This document shows positions 8,540 to 18,528 of a DNA stretch of 64,000 bases, piece after piece; within the stretch, counting starts at the first letter, position 1, and every line of letters starts with the position of its first letter. The notes beneath the pieces are model-generated. The model did not search any database. It was not told the DNA's origin and saw only the letters and a list, made by a program, of their open reading frames with translations. The translations under genes and the position numbers were made by a program. Origin of the DNA: Pseudomonas fluorescens (GTDB taxonomy: Bacteria; Pseudomonadota; Gammaproteobacteria; Pseudomonadales; Pseudomonadaceae); assembly GCF_000967965.1 (NCBI RefSeq), contig NZ_LACC01000002.1, positions 310,001 to 374,000 of the forward strand, written 5' to 3'.

Positions 8540-9511
8540 ATGGACTTCAAACGCACCTTGCTCGCCGCTGCACTTCCATTAGCCTTCTCCCTCAGCGGTG
8601 CCGCCCAGGCACTGGAAATCAAATTCGCCGACATCCACCCCGCCGGTTACCCGACCGTGGTGGCTGAAGAACAACTGGGCAAAACCCTGGTGGCCGACAG
8701 CAATGGCGCGCTGACCTTCAAGATGTTCGCCGGTGGCGTGCTCGGCTCGGAAAAAGAAGTGGTCGAACAGGCCCAGGTCGGCGCCGTGCAGATGGCCCGG
8801 GTCAGCCTCGGCATCGTCGGGCCGGTGGTGCCGGACGTGAACGTGTTCAACATGCCGTTCGTGTTCCGTGACCAGGCCCATATGCGCAAGGTCATCGACG
8901 GTGCGGTCGGCGACGAAATCCTCGACAAGATCACCAACTCCGAATTCAACCTGGTCGCCCTGGCCTGGATGGACGGCGGCACGCGCAACCTCTACACCAA
9001 GAAACCGGTGCGCAGCCTGGAAGACCTCAAGGGCATGAAGATCCGCGTGCAAGGCAACCCGATGTTCATCGAAACCATCAACGCCATGGGCGGCAACGGC
9101 ATCGCGATGGACACCGGCGAAATCTTCAGCGCCCTGCAGACCGGCGTGATCGACGGTGCGGAAAACAACCCGCCGACCCTGCTCGAACACAACCACTACC
9201 AGAACGCCAAGTACTACAGCCTGACCGGCCACCTGATCCTGCCCGAGCCAATCGTGATGTCGAAAATCACCTGGGACAAACTCACCCCCGAGCAGCAAGC
9301 CCTGGTGAAGAAAACCGCCAAGGCGGCCCAGGCCCAGGAACGCACCCTGTGGGATGCGAAATCGGCCAGCAGCGAAGAAAAACTCAAGGCCGCCGGTGTC
9401 GAGTTCATCACCGTCGACAAGAAACCTTTCTACGAGGCCACTGCCTCGATCCGCGAGAAATACGGCGCCCCCTACGCCGATCTGATCAAGCGCATCGAAG
9501 CCGTTCAGTAA
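8540..9511 (+). CDS. TRAP transporter substrate-binding protein, DctP type
   Basis: The periplasmic binding component of a TRAP transporter, 323 residues. A signal peptide ends at about residue 22 (SGAAQALE). The family signature is present, with the carboxylate-binding arginine in MKIRVQGNPMF and the GGNGIAMDTGEIFSALQTG and DGAENN segments. The ATG at 8540 has CTGGAG about 10 bases upstream; an in-frame TTG at 8504 has no comparable site. Together with the two membrane subunits it probably imports hexuronates, inferred from udh. Confidence 0.92.
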   Translation: MDFKRTLLAAALPLAFSLSGAAQALEIKFADIHPAGYPTVVAEEQLGKTLVADSNGALTFKMFAGGVLGSEKEVVEQAQVGAVQMARVSLGIVGPVVPDVNVFNMPFVFRDQAHMRKVIDGAVGDEILDKITNSEFNLVALAWMDGGTRNLYTKKPVRSLEDLKGMKIRVQGNPMFIETINAMGGNGIAMDTGEIFSALQTGVIDGAENNPPTLLEHNHYQNAKYYSLTGHLILPEPIVMSKITWDKLTPEQQALVKKTAKAAQAQERTLWDAKSASSEEKLKAAGVEFITVDKKPFYEATASIREKYGAPYADLIKRIEAVQ

Positions 9512-9589
9512 CCCTCCCTGCATTCAAGAAAGGCCCGGCGCCGCTGACGTTGGTGTACGTCAGTGCGCGCCCGGTTACGGTGGAACCCG

Positions 9590-10117
9590 ATGAAGAATCT
9601 GCTGCTGCGTATCAACGACGGGATTTACATGACCTGCATCTGGGTTGCCGGCCTGTCGGTCCTGGCCATTTCCCTGATGATCCCCTGGGGCGTTTTTGCC
9701 CGTTACGTGCTCGGTACCGGCTCCAGTTGGCCGGAGCCTACCGCCATTCTGCTGATGATGGTCTTCACCTTCATCGGCGCCGCCGCCAGCTATCGATCCG
9801 GTTCGCACATGGCGGTGGCGATGCTCACCGACCGCATGCCGCCGCACCTGCGCAAGGCCGCGGCCATTGTCGCGCAAATGCTGATGGCGACCATCTGCCT
9901 GTTCATGGCCATCTGGGGCAGCAAGCTGTGCATGTCCACCTGGAACCAGTTCATGAGCGCCCTGCCGACCCTGCGGGTGGGCATCACGTACATGCCGATT
10001 CCGGTGGGCGGCGTGCTGACGCTGGTGTTTGTCCTGGAAAAACTCTTGCTCGGCGACCAGAGCAACCGTCGGGTCGTGCGTTTCGACCTCGTTGAAGAAA
10101 ACGAAGGGGCTGCCTGA
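9590..10117 (+). CDS. TRAP transporter small permease, DctQ type
   Basis: A 175-residue inner-membrane protein with four hydrophobic segments typical of the TRAP small subunit, including WGVFARYVLGTGSSWPEP and the later GAAASYRSGSHMAV. The ATG at 9590 follows a non-coding gap of 78 bases after dctP. It ends directly against the large-permease ATG, so the two membrane subunits are coupled. Confidence 0.9.
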   Translation: MKNLLLRINDGIYMTCIWVAGLSVLAISLMIPWGVFARYVLGTGSSWPEPTAILLMMVFTFIGAAASYRSGSHMAVAMLTDRMPPHLRKAAAIVAQMLMATICLFMAIWGSKLCMSTWNQFMSALPTLRVGITYMPIPVGGVLTLVFVLEKLLLGDQSNRRVVRFDLVEENEGAA

Positions 10118-11398
10118 ATGGACGCTTTTATTCTGTTGGGCAGTTTTATCGCGTTGATCCTGATCGGCATGCCAGTCGCCTACGCCCTGGGGTTTGCCGC
10201 ACTGATCGGCGCCTGGTGGATCGACATCCCGTTCCAGGCACTGATGATTCAGGTGGCCGGGGGCGTGAACAAGTTCTCCCTGCTGGCGATTCCGTTCTTC
10301 GTCCTGGCGGGCGCGATCATGGCCGAGGGCGGCATGTCCCGGCGCCTGGTGGCGTTCGCCGGGGTGCTGGTGGGCTTCGTGCGTGGTGGCTTGTCGCTGG
10401 TCAACATCATGGCCTCGACCTTCTTCGGCGCGATCTCCGGCTCCTCGGTGGCGGACACCGCCTCGGTCGGTTCGGTGCTGATTCCGGAAATGGAACGCCG
10501 TGGCTATCCCCGGGAATTCGCGACGGCGGTGACCGTCAGCGGTTCGGTGCAAGCGCTGCTGACACCGCCCAGCCACAACTCGGTGCTCTACTCACTGGCC
10601 GCCGGCGGCACGGTGTCGATTGCCTCGCTGTTCATGGCCGGCGTAGTGCCGGGCCTGTTGATGAGCGCGTGCCTGATGGTGCTGTGCCTGATCTTCGCCA
10701 AGAAGCGCGACTACCCCAAGGGTGAAGTCATTCCGATGCGCGAGGCGCTGAAGATCTGCGGCGAGGCGCTGTGGGGCCTGATGGCGATGGTGATCATCCT
10801 CGGCGGCATCCTGTCGGGTATTTTCACCGCCACCGAGTCGGCGGCGATTGCCGTTCTGTGGTCGTTCTTCGTGACCATGTTCATCTACCGCGACTACAAA
10901 TGGAGCGAACTGCCAAAACTGATGCACCGCACCGTGCGCACGATTTCGATCGTGATGATCCTGATCGGCTTCGCCGCCAGCTTCGGCTACATCATGACCC
11001 TGATGCAGATTCCGGCGAAGATCACCACGCTGTTCCTGACTCTCTCGGACAACCGCTATGTGATCCTGATGTGCATCAACGTCATGCTGCTGTTGCTGGG
11101 CACCGTGATGGACATGGCACCGCTGATCCTGATCCTCACGCCGATCCTGATGCCGGTGATCCTCGGCATTGGCGTGGACCCGGTGCAGTTCGGCATGATC
11201 ATGTTGGTGAACCTGGGCATCGGCTTGATCACACCGCCGGTGGGTGCGGTACTGTTCGTGGGGTCGGCGGTGGGCAAGGTCAGTATCGAATCCACCGTGA
11301 AAGCCCTGCTGCCGTTCTACGGCGTGCTGTTCCTGGTGCTGTTGGCCGTGACCTACATTCCGGCACTGTCGCTGTGGTTGCCGCATCTGGTGTTGTAA
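10118..11398 (+). CDS. TRAP transporter large permease, DctM type
   Basis: A 426-residue polytopic membrane protein, the ion-coupled transport subunit of the TRAP system. About 12 hydrophobic segments are present, with the conserved blocks ATFFGAISGSSVADTASVG, LTPPSHNSVLYS and GLITPPVGAVLFVG. The ATG directly follows the small-permease stop. It completes the dctP-dctQ-dctM set. Confidence 0.94.
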   Translation: MDAFILLGSFIALILIGMPVAYALGFAALIGAWWIDIPFQALMIQVAGGVNKFSLLAIPFFVLAGAIMAEGGMSRRLVAFAGVLVGFVRGGLSLVNIMASTFFGAISGSSVADTASVGSVLIPEMERRGYPREFATAVTVSGSVQALLTPPSHNSVLYSLAAGGTVSIASLFMAGVVPGLLMSACLMVLCLIFAKKRDYPKGEVIPMREALKICGEALWGLMAMVIILGGILSGIFTATESAAIAVLWSFFVTMFIYRDYKWSELPKLMHRTVRTISIVMILIGFAASFGYIMTLMQIPAKITTLFLTLSDNRYVILMCINVMLLLLGTVMDMAPLILILTPILMPVILGIGVDPVQFGMIMLVNLGIGLITPPVGAVLFVGSAVGKVSIESTVKALLPFYGVLFLVLLAVTYIPALSLWLPHLVL

Positions 11399-11410
11399 GC
11401 ATTCAGACAC

Positions 11411-11431
11411 GCAAGCCCCCTCGCCACAAAA
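11411..11431. repeat. Single REP half-element
   Basis: GCAAGCCCCCTCGCCACAAAA, in the 87-base gap between the TRAP permease and the epimerase gene, matches one arm of the long repeat at 4831-4999. A partial direct echo (CCCCTCGCCACA) follows immediately. Only one orientation is present, so it is probably a decayed copy. Confidence 0.7.
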
Positions 11432-11485
11432 GCCCCTCGCCACAGGGAACGGTGCAAGCCTCAAAAAATCACATGGCAGGTCAAC

Positions 11486-12376
11486 ATGTCGTTAACACTG
11501 ATCGAACTTGAAGACGAACTCACCCACCTCACCCTCGCCCCGGAACTAGGGGCGAGCATCGTCAACTGGACCGTGCGCAGCACTGGCCAGCCCTTGCTGC
11601 GCCACGCCGATGAGCACGCCTTGAACACCGGCCTGCCCGGCAAGCTCGGCGGCTTTCCCTTGATCCCCTGGTCCAATCGCATCGCCGGTGGAGGTTTCGA
11701 CTGCCCCGATGGCTGGCTGGCATTGACGCCCAACAGCCTCACCGATCCCCTGCCGATTCACGGCAGCGCCTGGCAGCAGCCGTGGGAGGTGGTTTCCCGG
11801 TCGCAAAATGAAGTGGTCCTGCAACTAGACAGCACAACCCCCTTCGCTTATCGCGCGCGGCAACGTTTCCATTTGAGCGCGGGCAAGCTGAGCATCGAAC
11901 TGCACGTCACGCACCTGGCTGAACACGCTGCGTGGCATGGCCTGGGATTGCATCCGTATCTGCCTCGGACACCGAACACCCGACTACAGGCACCCGCCCG
12001 GCATGTGTGGATGTGCGACGGGGCAAAACTGCCGACGGAACTCAGCGCATTGCCGGTCGAGTGGGATTTCCAGCAACTGAAGTCGTTGCCCGAATCGCTG
12101 GTGGACAACGGTTTCTGCGAATGGAACGGACACTGCCTGATCGAACAAATGGATCTTGGTTACGCACTCGACTGCCAGGCTACCGGCAGCGATTACTACC
12201 TGCTCTATTGCCCCGTGGGCCTGGGGTTTTTCTGCATCGAACCGGTGAGCCACCCGGTCAACGCGCATCACCTGCCCGGTCGGCCAGGATTGCGTTTACT
12301 GGAACAGGGTCAATCCACCGAACTGGGCTTCACCCTGCAGTACCGGCCGCTTCAGGCTGGTGCCCCCAACAATTGA
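11486..12376 (+). CDS. Aldose 1-epimerase (galactose mutarotase) family protein
   Basis: A 296-residue GalM-like sugar epimerase. It has the family features LGGFPLIPWSNRIAGG near the N-terminus, HGSAWQQPWEV with the first catalytic histidine, and GLGLHPYLPR with the second histidine. The C-terminal PVGLGFFCIEPVSHPVNAHH carries the catalytic glutamate. It probably interconverts anomers of the hexuronate or sugar handled by the upstream operon. Its 3' end overlaps the convergent kinase gene by 25 bases. Confidence 0.87.
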   Translation: MSLTLIELEDELTHLTLAPELGASIVNWTVRSTGQPLLRHADEHALNTGLPGKLGGFPLIPWSNRIAGGGFDCPDGWLALTPNSLTDPLPIHGSAWQQPWEVVSRSQNEVVLQLDSTTPFAYRARQRFHLSAGKLSIELHVTHLAEHAAWHGLGLHPYLPRTPNTRLQAPARHVWMCDGAKLPTELSALPVEWDFQQLKSLPESLVDNGFCEWNGHCLIEQMDLGYALDCQATGSDYYLLYCPVGLGFFCIEPVSHPVNAHHLPGRPGLRLLEQGQSTELGFTLQYRPLQAGAPNN

Positions 12377-14088
12377 CTCAACACCGCTCGTAACTTGCCG
12401 GGCTTCACCGGTTTGTTCAGCAAGGGTGCGTTGAGCCGCTGCAACGCACGCCGACAATGGTCGGTGCGGTCGGCGGTAATGATCACCGCGGGAATGTCCT
12501 GGTGGAAATGCTCGCGCAAATGTCGCACCACATCACAGCCGACCACCCCGTGATCGAGGTGATAGTCGGCGAGAATCAGTTCCGGTGCCTGCCCGCGTAG
12601 CGCCGCCAGCGCAGCCTCTTCATCAGTGGCGACCAGAACCTCGCAGCCCCACTGCCCGAGCAATGCGCTCATGCTTTCGAGAATGCTCACTTCGTTGTCG
12701 ATCACCAGTAAACGGCGGCCCGGCAGCGGGTTGCCGGTGCCCGGTTGTGGCACCGCCTGGCTCACGGGCAGCGGAACCTCATCGGATATCGGCACTTCAA
12801 TGCTGAACATCGAACCCCGCCCCGGCATCGAGTACACGCCGATCCTGTAGCCAAGGATCTTGGCGATGCGCTCGACAATCGCCAGCCCCAGGCCCACGCC
12901 CTTACGGTCGGCGGCGCGGCCGACGTCCAGCTGGTTGAACTCGAGGAAGATCGAATCGAGCCGGTCGGCGGCGATGCCACGCCCGGTGTCCCAGACCTCC
13001 AGGCGCAACATCTCGCCCCGACGCCTGGCCGCCAGCAGGATGCTGCCTTCATCGGTGTAGCGGCAGGCATTGCTGAGGAAGTTGCGCAGGATCCGCGTCA
13101 TCAGGCGCAAGTCGGTGCTGATGGCGTAATCGGCCATGCGCACCCGCAGGTTCAAGCCGGCTGCCTGGGCGACAGACTGGAACTCCGACACCAGCGGCCC
13201 GAGCAGTTCGTCGAGGCGGTACGACGCAACGTCCGGCTTGACCGCGGCCTGATCGAGCCGGGAAATGTCGAGCAGATCCGTCAGCAGGTCTTCGGCCCCT
13301 TCCAGGGCCTGGTGAGTGCGTTCCACCAGCACTTGCTCGGCTTCCGGCAGTTTGCGTTCGCGCAAGGTCGAAATCAGCAACCGCGCGGCGTTCAACGGTT
13401 GCAGCAGGTCGTGGCTGGCGGCGGCGAGGTATTTGTCCTTGCTGTGATTGGCGGCCTCGGCGGCATCGCGGGCATCGCGCAAGGCCTTGGCGATCTGTTT
13501 ACGCTGGGTGATCTGCTGCTGAAGGTTACGGTTGGCCTCGAGCAATTCATCGGTGCGCGCAACGACGCGCTGCTCCAGTTCGTCATTGAGTTGCTGCAGG
13601 CGTCGCTGGGCCAGCTTGCGCTCGGTGATATCGGAGACGAACCCTTCCACCAGCCCTTCCTGGCCGGGCTTGAGCAGCAAGTTCATCAATACATCCAGGT
13701 GACTGCCGTCCTTGCGCCGCAAGCGGGTTTCATAGCCGTGCAGGCTGCGCTGGTGCCTGAGGATTTCGCCGATGGTTTCCAGCTCCTGCGCGCCGTCGAC
13801 GAACAGGGTGCTGCCCAGATCGGTCAGGGAGAACAGCACCTCCTGCGGGTCCTGGTAGCCGAGCATGCGTGCCAGCGCCGGGTTGGCGGCGCGCATGCCG
13901 TCGTGCAGGCTGGCCTGGAAGATCCCGTGCACCGCGTTTTCGAACAGCCACTTGTAGCGGTTACGCTCGGCTTCCAGCTCATCCAGACGCGCGGCCAGCT
14001 CCGGGTAATGGCTCTTGCGCGCCGAGTGGCTGCCCAGCCCCAGCAGCCCCGTCAGGGCCCGTTGTTGCTCGTCAGAGGGCTTCGCCAT
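12352..14088 (-). CDS. ercS: Hybrid sensor histidine kinase, ErcS-like
   Basis: A soluble hybrid kinase of 578 residues. In order it has a coiled N-terminal segment (about 30-55), a PAS domain (about 55-175), a second coiled coil, a HisKA domain with H-box SHDLLQPLNAARL, an HATPase domain (NACRYT and GVGLGLAIVERI) and a C-terminal receiver with the phospho-aspartate in ILADYHLD. No membrane segment is seen. It overlaps ercA by 17 bases. The same ercA-ercS pairing next to pqq genes in P. aeruginosa belongs to the ethanol-oxidation regulatory cascade. The start at 14088 precedes the conserved AKPSDEQQRAL. Confidence 0.85.
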   Translation of the reverse strand: MAKPSDEQQRALTGLLGLGSHSARKSHYPELAARLDELEAERNRYKWLFENAVHGIFQASLHDGMRAANPALARMLGYQDPQEVLFSLTDLGSTLFVDGAQELETIGEILRHQRSLHGYETRLRRKDGSHLDVLMNLLLKPGQEGLVEGFVSDITERKLAQRRLQQLNDELEQRVVARTDELLEANRNLQQQITQRKQIAKALRDARDAAEAANHSKDKYLAAASHDLLQPLNAARLLISTLRERKLPEAEQVLVERTHQALEGAEDLLTDLLDISRLDQAAVKPDVASYRLDELLGPLVSEFQSVAQAAGLNLRVRMADYAISTDLRLMTRILRNFLSNACRYTDEGSILLAARRRGEMLRLEVWDTGRGIAADRLDSIFLEFNQLDVGRAADRKGVGLGLAIVERIAKILGYRIGVYSMPGRGSMFSIEVPISDEVPLPVSQAVPQPGTGNPLPGRRLLVIDNEVSILESMSALLGQWGCEVLVATDEEAALAALRGQAPELILADYHLDHGVVGCDVVRHLREHFHQDIPAVIITADRTDHCRRALQRLNAPLLNKPVKPGKLRAVLSQLLGAPA

Positions 14089-15235
14089 AGACGACCTCGA
14101 CATCACGCTGGCTGGATTCGCGCGGGTTGGTCAGGATGCACGGATCGTGCATCGCATGCTGCGACAGGAACGGAATGTCCGAGGTCCTGACGCCATGCAA
14201 ACCGAGAGTTTCGTGAAAGCCGATGGCGTGTTTCAAAGCGATCAGATGTTCGACCAGGCGCCCGCAGATCTGCCGGTGATTCAGGCCTCGGCAGTCGATG
14301 CCCAATGTCTCGGCGATCACCTTGAAGCGATCTGGCGCCGAGTTGTAGTTGAAGGCCACCACGTGCTCGACGAGTACCGCGTTGCACAGACCGTGGGGCA
14401 GATCGAGAAAGCCGCCCAGGCTGTGGGACATGGCATGCACAGCACCCAGGATCGCGTTGGAAAACGCCAGCCCGGCCTGCATGCTGCCGAGCATGATTTT
14501 TTCGCGCAACGCGATGTCGGTCGGGTTGGCGATCATTTGCACCAGGTTGCCATTGATCAGGCGCATCGCCTCAAGCGCATGGGGGTCGGTCAGCGGCCCG
14601 TGGCCGGTGGACACAAAGGCTTCGATGGCATGCACCAAGGCGTCGATGCCGGTACAGGCCGACAGGAACGGGTCCATGCTCAGGGTGGTTTCCGGGTCGA
14701 TCAGCGAAACGTCCGGCACCACGGCCTTGCTGACGATGGAGAACTTCATGCGTTCCTGCTGATTGGAAATGATCACGAATTGCGAGACGTCGGCCGAGGT
14801 GCCGGCGGTGGTTGGAATCAGGATCAGCGGCGGGCTGGGCACGCGGATGGTGTCCACGCCCTCGAAATCGAGAATGCTGCGGCCATGGGCGACGACGATG
14901 CCGATGCCTTTGCCGCAATCCATCGGGCTGCCGCCACCGACGGCGACGATCACGTCGCAGTGGTTTTCCCGGTACATCTCGGCGCCGAGCATCACCTCTT
15001 CGACCCGCGGGTTCGGCGAGACATCGGAGTACAGGCAATACTGGATGCCCAGCGCTTGCAGGCTGGCCTCGACATCGGCGACCCAGCCGGCGGCAATCAC
15101 ACCGGGGTCACTGACCACCAGGACCTTGCGCGCGCCAAAGGTCTTGGCGTAATTGCCGACACTGTGCCGGCTACCGGCACCGAAGATGATTTCAGGGGAA
15201 ACGAACTTGCGCAGCTGGTTGAGACTCTGGCTCAT
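14072..15235 (-). CDS. ercA: Iron-containing alcohol dehydrogenase, ErcA-like
   Basis: A 387-residue group III alcohol dehydrogenase. It has an NAD-binding GGGSPMDCGKGI and the metal-ligand region DALVHAIEAF and HAMSHSLGGFLDLPHG, with the expected Asp and His ligands. I chose the ATG at 15235 because MSQSLNQLRKF is the conserved family start; an upstream in-frame start would add 22 unrelated residues. ErcA is required for control of ethanol oxidation in P. aeruginosa and may act as a metabolic sensor; that role here is inferred from context. Confidence 0.88.
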   Translation of the reverse strand: MSQSLNQLRKFVSPEIIFGAGSRHSVGNYAKTFGARKVLVVSDPGVIAAGWVADVEASLQALGIQYCLYSDVSPNPRVEEVMLGAEMYRENHCDVIVAVGGGSPMDCGKGIGIVVAHGRSILDFEGVDTIRVPSPPLILIPTTAGTSADVSQFVIISNQQERMKFSIVSKAVVPDVSLIDPETTLSMDPFLSACTGIDALVHAIEAFVSTGHGPLTDPHALEAMRLINGNLVQMIANPTDIALREKIMLGSMQAGLAFSNAILGAVHAMSHSLGGFLDLPHGLCNAVLVEHVVAFNYNSAPDRFKVIAETLGIDCRGLNHRQICGRLVEHLIALKHAIGFHETLGLHGVRTSDIPFLSQHAMHDPCILTNPRESSQRDVEVVYGEAL

Positions 15236-15345
15236 TGGAAAGCCTGTTTTTATTGTTTTGGAAGGTAGAAACCACACTAAACCATCCAGCTGTGAATGCA
15301 ATCAGACCAAGGTCATTGACCCAGACAGTGATTTGTATCGCCAGG

Positions 15346-16488
15346 CTAGCCGCGATAGATCAACTGCGAAGCCTTCGTGTTACGCAACGTCAGGTGTTCG
15401 ATCCCCAACCCCGGTGCCTCCGCTTCCTCCCGGGCCTTGAGGATCACCCCGTGGTGCGGGGACTTGCTGCACACCGGGTCGGCATTGCTGGCATCGCCGG
15501 TCAGCATGAAGGCCTGGCAGCGGCACCCGCCCAGGTCCTTGTGTTTTTCATCGCAGGAGCGGCACGGCTCCTTCATCCAGTCATCGCCGCGAAAACGATT
15601 GAAACCGAACGAGTCGTTCCAGATGTGCGAGAGGCTGTGCTCGCGCACGTTGGGAAACGCTACCGGCAACTGCCGGGCGCTGTGGCAAGGCAAGGCCGTG
15701 CCGTCGGGGGTGATGTCGAGAAACAGGTTGGCCCAGCCGTTCATGCAGGTCTTGGGACGCTCCTCGTAGTAGTCCGGGGTGACGAAGATCAGCTTGCACG
15801 GGTGGCCCTGGGCTTCAAGGCGTTCGCGGTATTCATTGGTGATGCGCTCGGCACGCTGCAGTTGCTCACGGGTGGGCAACAGGCCGACGCGGTTGAGTTC
15901 GGCCCAGCCATAGAATTGGCAGGTGGCCAGTTCGACAAAGTCCGCCTCCAACTCCAGGCACAGCTCGATGATCTGCGCGATCCGGTCGATGTTGTGCCGA
16001 TGGGTGACGAAGTTCAGCACCATCGGATAGCCCTGGGCTTTCACCGCACGGGCCATGGCGAGTTTCTGGGCAAAGGCCTTGCGCGAGCCGGCGAGCATGT
16101 TGTTCACCTCCTCGTCGGCGGCCTGGAAGCTGATCTGGATATGGTCCAGCCCGGCCACCTTGAAGTCGCGCACCTTCTGCTCGGTCAGGCCGATGCCGGA
16201 GGTGATCAGGTTGGTGTAGTAGCCCATGTCCCGGGCGGCCTTGATCAGTTCGGCGAGGTCCTGGCGCACCAATGGCTCGCCACCGGAAAAGCCCAATTGC
16301 GCGGCGCCCATGTCCCGCGCTTCGCGGAATACGCGAATCCATTCTTCCGTGCTCAGTTCCTCGCCGTGCCGGGCAAAATCCAGCGGATTGGAGCAATACG
16401 GGCATTGCAGCGGGCAGCGGTAGGTCAGCTCGGCGAGCAGCCACAACGGCGGCCCCGGCATCGTCTCACTCGATCCAGAATTGCGCAT
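15346..16488 (-). CDS. pqqE: PQQ biosynthesis radical-SAM enzyme PqqE
   Basis: The radical-SAM/SPASM enzyme that cross-links Glu and Tyr of PqqA, the first step of PQQ synthesis. The 380-residue protein has the SAM-cluster motif CPLQCPYC ([15 protein letters not shown]), a glycine motif [10 protein letters not shown] and a C-terminal SPASM region rich in cysteines ([17 protein letters not shown]). Its start overlaps the end of pqqD by 23 bases. Last gene of the pqqABCDE cluster, 110 bases before ercA. Confidence 0.97.
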   Translation of the reverse strand: MRNSGSSETMPGPPLWLLAELTYRCPLQCPYCSNPLDFARHGEELSTEEWIRVFREARDMGAAQLGFSGGEPLVRQDLAELIKAARDMGYYTNLITSGIGLTEQKVRDFKVAGLDHIQISFQAADEEVNNMLAGSRKAFAQKLAMARAVKAQGYPMVLNFVTHRHNIDRIAQIIELCLELEADFVELATCQFYGWAELNRVGLLPTREQLQRAERITNEYRERLEAQGHPCKLIFVTPDYYEERPKTCMNGWANLFLDITPDGTALPCHSARQLPVAFPNVREHSLSHIWNDSFGFNRFRGDDWMKEPCRSCDEKHKDLGGCRCQAFMLTGDASNADPVCSKSPHHGVILKAREEAEAPGLGIEHLTLRNTKASQLIYRG

Positions 16489-16738
16489 GGGCCACCTCCA
16501 GAAACGCCAGCACGTCTTCGTCGATCCCGGGTACCCCGGGGAAACTGGCGCTCAATCGATCAATGATCGCCGCCACGCTGCGCTGGCCATCCACCAGGTC
16601 GAGAATCTGTCCGGCACTGGCGTTGAGCTTGATCATGCCTTCGGGGTATAGCAGCACATGACAGTCCTGACGGGGCTCCCACTGCAGGCGAAAACCGCGG
16701 CGCAAGGCCGGTGACTGCTGGCGATTGATCAGGCTCAC
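16466..16738 (-). CDS. pqqD: PqqA-binding chaperone PqqD
   Basis: A 90-residue peptide chaperone that presents PqqA to PqqE. The frame runs from a GTG at 16738 ([16 protein letters not shown]) to a TGA at 16466. It shows the family features [18 protein letters not shown], then LVDGQRS, and the conserved ending of the chaperone fold. The GTG overlaps the pqqC stop codon in the arrangement GTGA, so translation is coupled. Without the GTG start the gene would lack its conserved N-terminus. Confidence 0.93.
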   Translation of the reverse strand: MSLINRQQSPALRRGFRLQWEPRQDCHVLLYPEGMIKLNASAGQILDLVDGQRSVAAIIDRLSASFPGVPGIDEDVLAFLEVAHAQFWIE

Positions 16739-17487
16739 AGGGCGATCCCCCGGTGCCAGACGTTGTCGCCGGTGACCGTGTGATACGGCGGGCGCGCAAG
16801 CTCGTAGGCCATGCTCATGGCATCGAGCATGCTCCACAGCACGTCGAGCTTGAATTGCAGGATCTGCAGCATGCGTTGTTGCCCCTCGGCCGTCACGTAG
16901 TGCGCCAGGGTGATGCGCAACCCGTGCTCGACATCGCGCCGCGCCTGGCTCAGGCGCGTGCGGAAATAATCGTAGCCGGCGACGTCGATCCACGGGTAAT
17001 GAGTCGGCCAGGCGTCGAGTCGCGACTGATGGATCTGTGGCGCAAAGAGTTCGGTCAGCGAACTGCTGGCCGCCTCCTGCCAGCAGGCGCGACGGGCGAA
17101 ATTGACGTAGGCGTCCACGGCAAATCGCACCCCGGGCAGCACCAGTTCCTGGGACAAAATCTGCTCGCGATCCAGCCCCACGGCTTCGCCCAGGCGCAGC
17201 CAGGCTTCGATACCGCCCTCGCTGCCGGGGACGCCGTCGTGGTCGAGAATCCGTTGCAGCCACTCCCGGCGCACGTCGCGGTCCGGGCAGTTGGCAAGAA
17301 TCGCGGCGTCTTTCAGGGGGATGTTGACCTGATAGTAGAAACGATTGGCGACCCAACCCTGGATCTGCTCGCGGCTGGCGCGACCGGCGTACATGAGTTG
17401 GTGGTAAGGGTGGTGGATGTGGTAGTAGGCGCCCTTGGCGCGCAGGGCGGCTTCGAATTCTGTGGGGGACATGGGGGTGTCAGTCAT
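16735..17487 (-). CDS. pqqC: Pyrroloquinoline-quinone synthase PqqC
   Basis: The cofactor-free oxidase that closes the ring and oxidises the last intermediate to PQQ. The 250-residue length matches the family. Landmarks are [16 protein letters not shown] with the active-site histidines, [11 protein letters not shown], and [14 protein letters not shown]. The ATG at 17487 has CCGGAG about 9 bases upstream, while an in-frame upstream start lacks one. Second-last coupling in the pqq operon, with a REP hairpin in the gap before it. Confidence 0.96.
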   Translation of the reverse strand: MTDTPMSPTEFEAALRAKGAYYHIHHPYHQLMYAGRASREQIQGWVANRFYYQVNIPLKDAAILANCPDRDVRREWLQRILDHDGVPGSEGGIEAWLRLGEAVGLDREQILSQELVLPGVRFAVDAYVNFARRACWQEAASSSLTELFAPQIHQSRLDAWPTHYPWIDVAGYDYFRTRLSQARRDVEHGLRITLAHYVTAEGQQRMLQILQFKLDVLWSMLDAMSMAYELARPPYHTVTGDNVWHRGIAL

Positions 17488-17523
17488 TTTGTTCTCCGGG
17501 ATTTTTTGCGGTGCCTGCGCTGG

Positions 17524-17551
17524 CCTCATCGCGAGCAAGCTCGCGAAGAGG
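17524..17551. repeat. REP hairpin between pqqB and pqqC
   Basis: CCTCATCGCGAGC followed by AA and GCTCGCGAAGAGG is a near-perfect stem inside the pqq operon, 8 bases after the pqqB stop and 37 bases before the pqqC start. In the transcript it could lower or stabilise expression of pqqCDE relative to pqqAB. No U-tract follows, so it is unlikely to be a full terminator. Confidence 0.75.
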
Positions 17552-17558
17552 CCTTCGG

Positions 17559-18473
17559 CTACAGCTCAATACTCATGCCGTCATAAGCCACTTCAATACC
17601 CCGCCGCTCCAGCAAAGCCCGCTCGGCCGAGTCTTCATCGAGGATCGGATTGGTGTTGTTGATGTGGATCAGCACCTTGCGCTGGCGGTTGAAACCCTCC
17701 AGCACTTCAAGCATCCCGCCGGGGCCGCTTTGTGGGAGGTGCCCCATTTCGCTGCCCAGGCTCTGGCCGACTTCGCAGATACGCATCTCGTCGTCGCGCC
17801 ACAGGGTGCCATCCAGCAACAGGCAATCGGCACGCTGCATCCAGCCCAGCACTTCATCGTCGATTCGGCCAAGGCCCGGGGCATAGAACAGCGAGGCGCC
17901 GTTGCGCAGGTCTTCAATGAACAGGCCAATGGTGTCGCCCGGTTGCGGGTTGCCGCGATTGGGCGAATACGGCGGCGCGTTGCTCACCAGGGGAATCGCG
18001 CGAAATTGCAAATGCCCGCAGGCCGGGATGTTGAACGGTTGACGCTCAAGACCGACTGGTTGCCATTGCAACCCGCCATTCCAGTGTCCGAGCATGTTGA
18101 ACAGCGGGAAACCGCTGCTCAGGTCCTGGTGCACACGCTCGGTGCACCACACCGCATGCGGGCAGCCTTCGCGCAGGCTGAGCAACCCGGTGCAATGGTC
18201 GATCTGGCTGTCGAGCAGCACGATGCCGGCGATGGCGCTGTCACGCAGGCGCCGCGCCGGTAGCAATGGCGCAAAACTATCGAGTTGCGCGCGAATGTCC
18301 GGTGAAGCATTGCACAACACCCACTCCACGCCGTCGTCACTCAGGGCAATCGACGACTGCGTACGGCGCTGTGCCCGCAGGCTGCCATTGCGCACGCCGG
18401 CGCACTGGCGGCAGTTGCAGTTCCACTGAGGGAAACCACCGCCAGCGGCGGAACCGAGAACACGGATGTGCAT
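17559..18473 (-). CDS. pqqB: PQQ biosynthesis protein PqqB
   Basis: A 304-residue metallo-beta-lactamase-fold protein, now viewed as a hydroxylase acting on the PqqA-derived diamino acid. The N-terminal [20 protein letters not shown] holds the family's cysteine pattern, and the modified metal motif [15 protein letters not shown] is present. The ATG at 18473 gives the canonical MHIRVLG start. It lies 55 bases after pqqA. Confidence 0.96.
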   Translation of the reverse strand: MHIRVLGSAAGGGFPQWNCNCRQCAGVRNGSLRAQRRTQSSIALSDDGVEWVLCNASPDIRAQLDSFAPLLPARRLRDSAIAGIVLLDSQIDHCTGLLSLREGCPHAVWCTERVHQDLSSGFPLFNMLGHWNGGLQWQPVGLERQPFNIPACGHLQFRAIPLVSNAPPYSPNRGNPQPGDTIGLFIEDLRNGASLFYAPGLGRIDDEVLGWMQRADCLLLDGTLWRDDEMRICEVGQSLGSEMGHLPQSGPGGMLEVLEGFNRQRKVLIHINNTNPILDEDSAERALLERRGIEVAYDGMSIEL

Positions 18474-18528
18474 GGCGGATGCTCCAGAAGGCAGGCCCGG
18501 CCAACGCAAACGCTGGCCGGGTGATCAA

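Noticed and set aside
12745..14190. Plus-strand frame of 481 codons opposite the ErcS-like kinase
   Set aside because: The kinase has conserved H-box, ATPase and receiver motifs on the minus strand. The plus frame has biased, low-information sequence.
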